From assembly GCA_003445035.1 (NCBI GenBank), contig DLVV01000143.1:1-5010 (forward strand): a DNA stretch of 5,010 nt, written 5' to 3'. Both the position numbers and the translations under genes were made by a program. Of this stretch, positions 1 to 5,010 are shown piece by piece. The stretch's first letter is position 1, and each line of letters opens with the position of its first letter. Under the pieces are notes generated by a model. It ran no database searches. It saw only the letters and a list, made by a program, of their open reading frames with translations, and was not told the origin of the DNA. Source of the DNA: Planctomycetaceae bacterium (GTDB lineage Bacteria > Planctomycetota > Planctomycetia > Planctomycetales > Planctomycetaceae).

Positions 1-1137
1 GTGGCGATGCCGATGGTGCTGCTGATACTGGTCTGGTGGCGACGTGGACAGGTGACCCGGACCGATGTCGTAAGGACGCTGCCTTTCTGGGTGGTGTCGA
101 TCGTGATGAGCGGAGTCGAGATCTGGTTCCAGCAGGTACGGGCGATTGGTGACGAGACGATTCGTCAGGCGGACCTGGCCGAGCGGGTGATGGCCACCGG
201 GCCGATCGCCTGGTTCTATCTCCAGAAGGCGCTGGTTCCACTCGACCTGGCGTTCGTGTACCCACTCTGGAGGTTCGACACCTCCGAAGTGTTGCAGTGG
301 TTGCCGCTGGCTGCGGGCCTGGCAGTGCTGATTGTCCTGGTTTGGGCCACGCGGACCGGACTCCGCCGGGGGCCACTGGCCGCCGTGCTCTACGTCCTGC
401 TGAGCCTGGGCCCGGTGCTCGGGCTGGTCGACATCTACTTCTTCCGCTACTCACTGGTTGCCGATCATTACCAGTACGTCGCCCTGCCCGGAGTGATCGT
501 CCTGGTCATCGGTGGCTTGTCCGGCGCGGCGGGTGTCCGCAACATCGATCGTCTGCCTCTGAGGATCGCCGCGATCGGACTGGTCGCCATGCTGGCCGGG
601 CTGACCTGGCAACAGGTCGGCATCTACCAGTCGCCGCAACGGTTGTGGCGAGACACGCTGGCCCGGAACCCCGGCTGCTGGCTGGCCCACAACCAGTTGG
701 CCAACCTTGTCAGTTCCAGCCAGAAGGTCGACGACGCGAGGAATCACTACCTGTCGGCACTGGAGTTGATCGAACGGCAGTTCGGATCCGGTCACGTGGA
801 GACCGCCCGCGTTCACAACAACCTCGGCATGTTGCTGGGGCAGGCCTCGCGACAGTCGGGCGAACCACGGTTGATGCACGAGGCGATCACACATCTGGAG
901 ACCGCTTGCCGGATCGACCCTGACCGTGGCAAGTACGTAGAGAGTCTCGCCGGCGTCCTCCAGGAACAGGGGCGGCTCGGCCGCGCCATCGACAGACTCA
1001 ACGACTTCGTCGTTCGCCATCCCGAGGCTGGCCAGGTGTGGTTGCTGCTGGCCGGTTGCCTGGAACAGGCCGGCCGGATGGCCGAAGCCGACGCGGCCCG
1101 GGGCCGGGCCGGCGATCCGCGTCGACAACAGCCCTGA
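1..1137 (+). CDS. TMTC-like polytopic membrane protein with C-terminal TPR repeats (5'-partial)
   Basis: This is the 3' part of a membrane protein; residue numbers count from the window edge. The GTG at position 1 is probably an internal valine, because the frame is open to the edge and the visible protein starts inside a hydrophobic helix. About seven hydrophobic segments can be seen (roughly residues 1-13, 26-43, 66-90, 97-116, 124-148, 158-178 and 187-206). They include the motifs FYLQKALVPLDLAFVYPLW (72-90) and RYSLVADHYQY (149-159), which I recognise from bacterial TMTC-like proteins with a GT-C/O-mannosyltransferase-like membrane region. After the last helix come about four TPR units (about 225-258, 267-307, 310-342 and 344-370) with typical Ala/Gly/Leu spacing and a Pro closing two of them. 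The second unit is stretched by a loop. The membrane part may act in glycosyl transfer and the TPRs in partner binding; this is inferred from the family, and the catalytic N-terminus is not visible. It ends in TGA 21 bases before the next gene, in the same frame, suggesting an operon. Confidence 0.85.
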   Translation: MAMPMVLLILVWWRRGQVTRTDVVRTLPFWVVSIVMSGVEIWFQQVRAIGDETIRQADLAERVMATGPIAWFYLQKALVPLDLAFVYPLWRFDTSEVLQWLPLAAGLAVLIVLVWATRTGLRRGPLAAVLYVLLSLGPVLGLVDIYFFRYSLVADHYQYVALPGVIVLVIGGLSGAAGVRNIDRLPLRIAAIGLVAMLAGLTWQQVGIYQSPQRLWRDTLARNPGCWLAHNQLANLVSSSQKVDDARNHYLSALELIERQFGSGHVETARVHNNLGMLLGQASRQSGEPRLMHEAITHLETACRIDPDRGKYVESLAGVLQEQGRLGRAIDRLNDFVVRHPEAGQVWLLLAGCLEQAGRMAEADAARGRAGDPRRQQP

Positions 1138-1158
1138 CCTCCCGGTATCCTCGCGGCG

Positions 1159-4100
1159 ATGCCCGACTCCGTCCTCCTGCCGCCGCCTCCCCATCGCGCC
1201 GACGGACTGCGTCCGGGTGGCTGGTGGACTCGCCGCGGGGACCGCATCCTCTGCGATCTCTGTCCACGCGAGTGCCTGCTCAAGGAAGGCGATCGTGGCT
1301 TCTGTTTCGTTCGCCAGAATGTCGACGGCGAAATGGTGCTCACCACCTACGGTCGCAGCACCGGCTTCTGCATCGATCCGATCGAGAAGAAGCCGCTGAA
1401 CCACTTTCTGCCCGGCACCGCGGTACTCAGCTTCGGCACCGCCGGCTGCAACCTCGGCTGCAAGTTCTGCCAGAACTGGTCGATCTCCAAGTCACGTGAA
1501 ATCCAGCGTCTCAGTGAGCAGGCCACGCCCGAGGCCATCGCCGAGGCGGCCGTGGCCACCGGCTGCCGCAGCGTCGCCTTCACCTACAACGACCCGGTGA
1601 TCTGGGCCGAGTACGCCATCGATGCCGCCGAGGCCTGCCACCAACGTGGCCTGAAGACCGTGGCGGTCACCGCCGGCTACATCTCCGACGTCGCCCGGAA
1701 ACCCGTTTTCGAATGCTTCGATGCCGCCAACGTCGACCTGAAGGCCTTCACCGAACTGTTCTACCAGCACCTGACCCTCTCTCACCTCCAACCCGTCCTC
1801 GACACGCTCACCTGGCTCCAGCACGAAACCGATATCTGGTTCGAGATCACCAACCTGTTGATCCCCGACGAGAACGACGGGCCGGACGAATTGCAGAAGA
1901 TGTGCGACTGGATCCTTGAACACCTCGGTGACAGTGTCCCGGTCCACTTCACCGCCTTTCATCCCGACTTTCGGATGCAGGACAAGCCGCGGACGCCTCA
2001 CGAGACGCTGATCGCCGCACGCGAAATCGCCCTGGCAACCGGGCTCAAGTACGCCTACGTCGGCAACGTGAACGACGCGGCCCGGCAAAGCACCTTCTGT
2101 CCCAATTGCCGCGAGTTGCTGATCGAACGGGACTGGCACGAACTGGGAACCTGGAATCTCGACGATGGCGACTGCCGCTTCTGCGGCACCGCCCTCGACG
2201 GCCTCTTCGAGGCCCGGCCCGGAGACTGGGGCCGCAAGCGGCAAACGGTCGACATGTCAAAATTTGCCCTGCCGATCATCTCGAACGACACCGGCAACGA
2301 CGCCGAACACATCGATGCCGTCTTCACACAGGGGATCTCCTCGATGGCCCGGACACCCACGGAATCCGCCGACGAACGGACGCTTGACGATCACCAGCAA
2401 CAGGCGATTGTCGAGGCGGCTGCGGCAGCGGTCCAGGCCGCAGTCCTCGATCACCCACTCGAATGGTCCGACCCCGACCTGGGCGGAACCGCTGCGAGGA
2501 TCCTATCGGGTGCCTTCGTCAGCCTGAAGCGATCGGGCCAGTTGCGCAGCTGCATGGGACTGCAGGGCCAGCCGATTCGTCTCGACGAGGCCCTGCAGCG
2601 GGCGGCCCGCAACGCGGCGCGCGAGGATCCCCGCTTCCCCCCGATCTCACCCAACGAACTCGACCAGCTCGACATGGAAGTCTGGCTGTTGCACGGCCCC
2701 GAGGAGGTCACCGAACGTGGCGAGGACCGGATCGCGCGGGTGACGATCGGCCGGCACGGGCTGCAGGTCATTCGGGGTGACAAACGTGGATTGTTGCTGC
2801 CGGGAGTTGCCACGGATCACGACTGGAACGCCGAGACGTTTCTCGACCAGGTCTGCATCAAGGCCGGCCTGCCACCGACCGCCTGGCGGGACGACGCCAC
2901 CCGGCTGTTCACCTTCGACGGTGACTGCCTGGTCGGCCGGGTCTCCACAACACCTGTCTCCGCCACCACGCACAGTTTCGACAATTCCCACGTCGCCACC
3001 TACGCCGACTTCTGCAACGCGAACATCAAGGCGTTGCTGACCGGCGGAGTCGCCAGCCCGTACCTGCCGGGGGTGCCCGACGGTGACGTGCAAGGGCTGT
3101 TGCTGCAGTCCAACTGGCTGGGGAACGCCAGGCCGGTGACCCAGGGGCGACTCACGCTCAACACCGGAATGCCACTGCAGGCAACCCTGTTCGAACTTGT
3201 CCAGGAGATCGCCAGTCGGCTGCAACGCCAGATCGGACCCAGGCAGCAGATCGGGCTGACGACCGACCTGCTGATCCTGGACGACGCCGCCATGCACGGA
3301 ACCACCGATGCGATCCAGTTGGACGGAGCCGAACGTGGCGAGAGAGCCATCGTGGTGACCTCCGCCGACCGGTTTTCCCTGCACTGGGACCGGGACACCA
3401 CACCCGACCAACTGGTCGGCAGGTGCCTGGCCGACATCGACCTGCCCGACGCCTCACGCGGCGTGGCCTACAGTCTTCGCGGAGTCGGCACCGCCGGCAC
3501 TTTCTCCATGAGACGAGTGCCGCAAGCCGTCATCCGATCCGGTGGACGGCCGCCGGGAGTCGCCGGCCGGTTTTATCCCGAGGATCCCGACGAGTTGGCC
3601 CAACAGGTCGAGGCCTGTTTTGCCGATGCGGCATCGGCCGCAACGTCCTCGACCGGCCGGGCGTGGCCGGCAGCCATGGTGCCCCACGCGGGACTGAGTT
3701 TCTCGGGAACCGTCGCCGCCGGCACGCTGTCGCTGCTGGAGATTCCCGAGAGCGTGATCATCATCGGCCCCAAGCACACTCGACACGGGGTCCCCTGGGC
3801 CGTCGCACCTCACGATTCCTGGCAGTTGCCCGGCGGCGACATGGCGGGCGATCCCGAGTTGGCTCGACTGCTGGCCGAAGCGATTCCGGGCCTCGAATTG
3901 GATGCCGAAGCCCACAGCCAGGAACACGCCATCGAAGTCGAGCTGCCACTGATCCGACACCTGGCACCGCAGGCAAAAGTCGTCGGCGTCGCCATCGGAA
4001 ACGGTGACCTGGATTCGTGCCGCGGCTTCGCCGAAAACCTTGCGGTGGTTCTCGACCAACTCGAGACACCACCGTTGCTGTTGATCTCCAGCGACATGAA

Positions 4101-4365
4101 TCACTTCGCGACCGATTCCGAAAACCGGCGGCTCGACGAACTGGCACTTCAGGCAATGGAAACACTCGACCCGGCCCTGCTGCTGAAGACCGTTCGCGAA
4201 AACAACATCAGCATGTGCGGAGTGCTGCCCGCGGTGATCGTGATGGAAACGCTGATTCGTCGCGGCACACTGACGAAGCACCAGAGAACTGGTTACGCCA
4301 CTTCGGCCGAGACGACCGGTGACTCCAGCCGGGTGGTTGGCTACGCCGGCATGCTGCTGGGTTGA
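1159..4365 (+). CDS. amrS: AmmeMemoRadiSam triple fusion: radical SAM (AmrS) + AMMECR1 (AmrA) + Memo (AmrB)
   Basis: A 1068-residue cytoplasmic-type protein with no signal peptide or membrane helices. Residues 1-352 are an AmrS-type radical SAM enzyme. They carry an N-terminal cysteine set (C32, C35, C39, C49), IDPIEKKPL (72-80), the SAM/4Fe-4S motif C97-x3-C101-x2-C104, YNDP (143-146), YVGNV (300-304) and a closing four-cysteine knuckle (C314/C317 and C339/C342). After a linker, residues 409-594 are AMMECR1: LRSCMG (462-467, normally LRGCIG), KRGLLLP (542-548) and KAGLPPTAW (568-576). Residues 607-763 are discussed separately. Residues 797-1068 are a Memo domain of the LigB-like fold with its probable metal/active-site residues: H843 (PHAG), H873 (GPKHT), EHAIEVELP (922-930), D979 and H982 (SSDMNH) and C1020 (MCG). 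All key residues of the three domains seem intact. The three proteins are commonly encoded together; their reaction is not established, although RNA modification has been proposed. The ATG at 1159 is chosen because it is the first start after an in-frame TGA (1135-1137) and precedes C32; no clear Shine-Dalgarno is seen. The three domain assignments are firm; the function is not. Confidence 0.95.
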   Translation: MPDSVLLPPPPHRADGLRPGGWWTRRGDRILCDLCPRECLLKEGDRGFCFVRQNVDGEMVLTTYGRSTGFCIDPIEKKPLNHFLPGTAVLSFGTAGCNLGCKFCQNWSISKSREIQRLSEQATPEAIAEAAVATGCRSVAFTYNDPVIWAEYAIDAAEACHQRGLKTVAVTAGYISDVARKPVFECFDAANVDLKAFTELFYQHLTLSHLQPVLDTLTWLQHETDIWFEITNLLIPDENDGPDELQKMCDWILEHLGDSVPVHFTAFHPDFRMQDKPRTPHETLIAAREIALATGLKYAYVGNVNDAARQSTFCPNCRELLIERDWHELGTWNLDDGDCRFCGTALDGLFEARPGDWGRKRQTVDMSKFALPIISNDTGNDAEHIDAVFTQGISSMARTPTESADERTLDDHQQQAIVEAAAAAVQAAVLDHPLEWSDPDLGGTAARILSGAFVSLKRSGQLRSCMGLQGQPIRLDEALQRAARNAAREDPRFPPISPNELDQLDMEVWLLHGPEEVTERGEDRIARVTIGRHGLQVIRGDKRGLLLPGVATDHDWNAETFLDQVCIKAGLPPTAWRDDATRLFTFDGDCLVGRVSTTPVSATTHSFDNSHVATYADFCNANIKALLTGGVASPYLPGVPDGDVQGLLLQSNWLGNARPVTQGRLTLNTGMPLQATLFELVQEIASRLQRQIGPRQQIGLTTDLLILDDAAMHGTTDAIQLDGAERGERAIVVTSADRFSLHWDRDTTPDQLVGRCLADIDLPDASRGVAYSLRGVGTAGTFSMRRVPQAVIRSGGRPPGVAGRFYPEDPDELAQQVEACFADAASAATSSTGRAWPAAMVPHAGLSFSGTVAAGTLSLLEIPESVIIIGPKHTRHGVPWAVAPHDSWQLPGGDMAGDPELARLLAEAIPGLELDAEAHSQEHAIEVELPLIRHLAPQAKVVGVAIGNGDLDSCRGFAENLAVVLDQLETPPLLLISSDMNHFATDSENRRLDELALQAMETLDPALLLKTVRENNISMCGVLPAVIVMETLIRRGTLTKHQRTGYATSAETTGDSSRVVGYAGMLLG
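2977..3447 (+). other. Interdomain region of the fusion, possible degenerate second AMMECR1-like domain
   Basis: Residues 607-763 of the fusion lie between the AMMECR1 and Memo domains and match no family I know at sight. Read against the preceding AMMECR1 domain, the landmarks recur at a nearly constant offset of 190-196 residues. The strand starting at G451 matches the one at G646, and the helix-strand run to VWLL (508-511) matches that to LLIL (704-707). The strand GLQVI (534-538) matches AIVV (730-733), and CIKAGLP (566-572) matches CLADIDLP (756-763). The LRSCMG signature aligns with ARPVTQ (657-662), so the conserved cysteine would be replaced by V660. Identity is very low and the alignment was made by eye, so this is inference. 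The alternative is an unrelated alpha/beta insert or spacer. Confidence 0.4.
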
Positions 4366-4384
4366 GTTTCGGAACCGGCCACAC

Positions 4385-4394
4385 GGATGCATCC
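4385..4394. repeat. 10-base perfect palindrome in the intergenic gap
   Basis: GGATGCATCC reads the same on both strands. It lies in the 92-base gap between the fusion gene and the Tat protein gene, 15 bases before a TAGAAT hexamer, which is roughly where a -35 region would be. It could be half of an operator, but a palindrome this short has a fair chance of arising at random in a gap of this length. There is no T-run after it, so it is not a terminator. Confidence 0.25.
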
Positions 4395-4409
4395 CTGCGA
4401 ACGGCGACG

Positions 4410-4415
4410 TAGAAT
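4410..4415 (+). promoter_or_regulatory. Candidate -10 hexamer upstream of the Tat protein gene
   Basis: TAGAAT differs from the sigma-70 consensus TATAAT at one position and sits 42 bases before the ATG at 4458, in otherwise GC-rich sequence. No good -35 box is found 16-18 bases upstream, and no extended -10 TG is present. The downstream gene would then have a short 5' leader with a weak GGGA (4446-4449) eight bases before the ATG. This is only a plausible promoter element. Confidence 0.25.
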
Positions 4416-4457
4416 GCCCGGCCAACCGAAACCGATCCTACAGCCGGGATTTCTCCG

Positions 4458-5010
4458 ATGAACGACACGCGACTTCCATTCGCCGCCGATAACGGCGGCA
4501 TCTCACGGCGGCGACTGCTCCAGGGCGTCGCCGGTAGCGCCCTGGCCCTGCCACTGGCCGGAGCCGCGTTGGCTGCCGTTGCCAAGCCGCGTCCGCGGGT
4601 CGCGGCGGTCTACACGATCTGCACGCACCGATCGCACGCCCACGTGATCCTCGAGAATTTTCTCGGCCCCTACCTGTTCAACGGCGTGCCCACCGATCCC
4701 GGTGTCGACATCGTCTCGATCTACGCCGATCAGCGACCCGGCAAAGCCGACATGACCGACGCGATCTCCAAGGCGTACAAGCTGCCGGTCTTCAAGACGA
4801 TCAACGACGCGCTGTGCGTGGGCGGCAAGTCCCTGGCCGTCGACGCCGTGCTCTCCATCGGAGAACACGGCAGCTACCCCCGCACCGAACTGGGACAGGT
4901 CAAGTATCCACGAAAACGGTTCTTCGACGAGATGGTCGCCACCATGAAGCGATCCGGACGCTTCGTTCCAGTTTTCAACGACAAGCACCTCTCGTATCGC
5001 TGGGACTGGC
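4458..5010 (+). CDS. Tat-signal protein of unknown function, planctomycete type (3'-partial)
   Basis: The first 184 residues are visible and the frame is open at the window end. The N-terminus is a clear twin-arginine signal: SRRRLLQG (16-23), a hydrophobic Ala/Leu stretch (about 24-42) and possible AxA cleavage sites near residues 39 or 42. The protein is therefore probably exported in folded form. The mature part begins RVAAVYTICTHRSHAHVI and continues with VSIYADQ, a PVFKTINDAL segment, AVDAVLSIGEHGSYPR, and VPVFNDKHLSYRWDW at the edge. I recognise this order from a family of Tat-exported proteins common in planctomycetes, usually annotated as hypothetical. The alternating strand/helix pattern resembles a Rossmann-like fold of the Gfo/Idh kind, but no GxGxxG is present, so a dehydrogenase role is not supported. 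The ATG at 4458 places the Tat motif at the right distance, and a weak GGGA lies eight bases upstream. The 92-base gap before it suggests a separate transcription unit. Confidence 0.85.
   Translation, partial: MNDTRLPFAADNGGISRRRLLQGVAGSALALPLAGAALAAVAKPRPRVAAVYTICTHRSHAHVILENFLGPYLFNGVPTDPGVDIVSIYADQRPGKADMTDAISKAYKLPVFKTINDALCVGGKSLAVDAVLSIGEHGSYPRTELGQVKYPRKRFFDEMVATMKRSGRFVPVFNDKHLSYRWDW

Noticed and set aside
1138..1158. Shine-Dalgarno before the fusion gene
   Set aside because: The 21-base gap is pyrimidine- and GC-rich with no AGGAG-like run at a suitable distance from the ATG.
451..1404. A 317-residue minus-strand frame spanning the end of the TPR gene and the start of the fusion
   Set aside because: It overlaps two genes with recognisable motifs on the other strand, crosses their junction and shows only low-complexity composition.
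1038..1499. A 153-residue plus-strand frame bridging the first two genes
   Set aside because: It is Arg/Pro/Ser-rich and out of frame with both recognised genes, a typical high-GC frame-shadow pattern.
1492..2244. A 250-residue minus-strand frame opposite the radical SAM domain
   Set aside because: It is a Gly/Val-rich shadow of the AmrS coding frame without motifs or a plausible start context.
3454..4425. A 323-residue open frame on the minus strand opposite the Memo domain
   Set aside because: It is antisense to a clearly recognisable Memo domain, its sequence resembles no known family, and long antisense frames are expected in high-GC coding DNA.
4366..4457. Possible terminator after the fusion gene
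   Set aside because: The gap contains CCGGCC-type short repeats but no stable hairpin followed by a T-run that I can identify.

Overview
This window is high-GC bacterial DNA that most likely comes from a planctomycete (Planctomycetota). Three things suggest this: a Tat-exported protein of a type I associate with planctomycetes, a TMTC-like membrane/TPR protein, and an unusually long multidomain fusion. The assignment is from recognition by eye, not from a search.

Layout, all on the + strand. (1) Positions 1-1137 hold the 3' part of a polytopic membrane protein whose C-terminal half is TPR repeats; its beginning lies upstream of the window. (2) Positions 1159-4365 hold the centrepiece, a single 1068-residue protein. 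It joins all three parts of the AmmeMemoRadiSam system: a radical SAM enzyme (AmrS type), an AMMECR1 domain (AmrA type) and a C-terminal Memo domain (AmrB type). Between the AMMECR1 and Memo domains lies a further stretch of about 200 residues, which looks to me like a degenerate second AMMECR1-like unit. (3) A 92-base gap (4366-4457) carries only weak regulatory signals. (4) From 4458 to the window end runs the 5' part of a Tat-signal-bearing protein of unknown function.

How they may work together: the first two genes are 21 bases apart and in the same reading frame, separated by one TGA, so they are probably co-transcribed. The AmmeMemoRadiSam proteins are widely encoded side by side, but their reaction is not established. 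Having them in one chain implies equal amounts and a shared substrate or intermediate. The third gene follows a larger gap and may have its own promoter; nothing in the sequence ties its function to the fusion. I saw no RNA genes, mobile elements, CRISPR arrays or convincing terminators.
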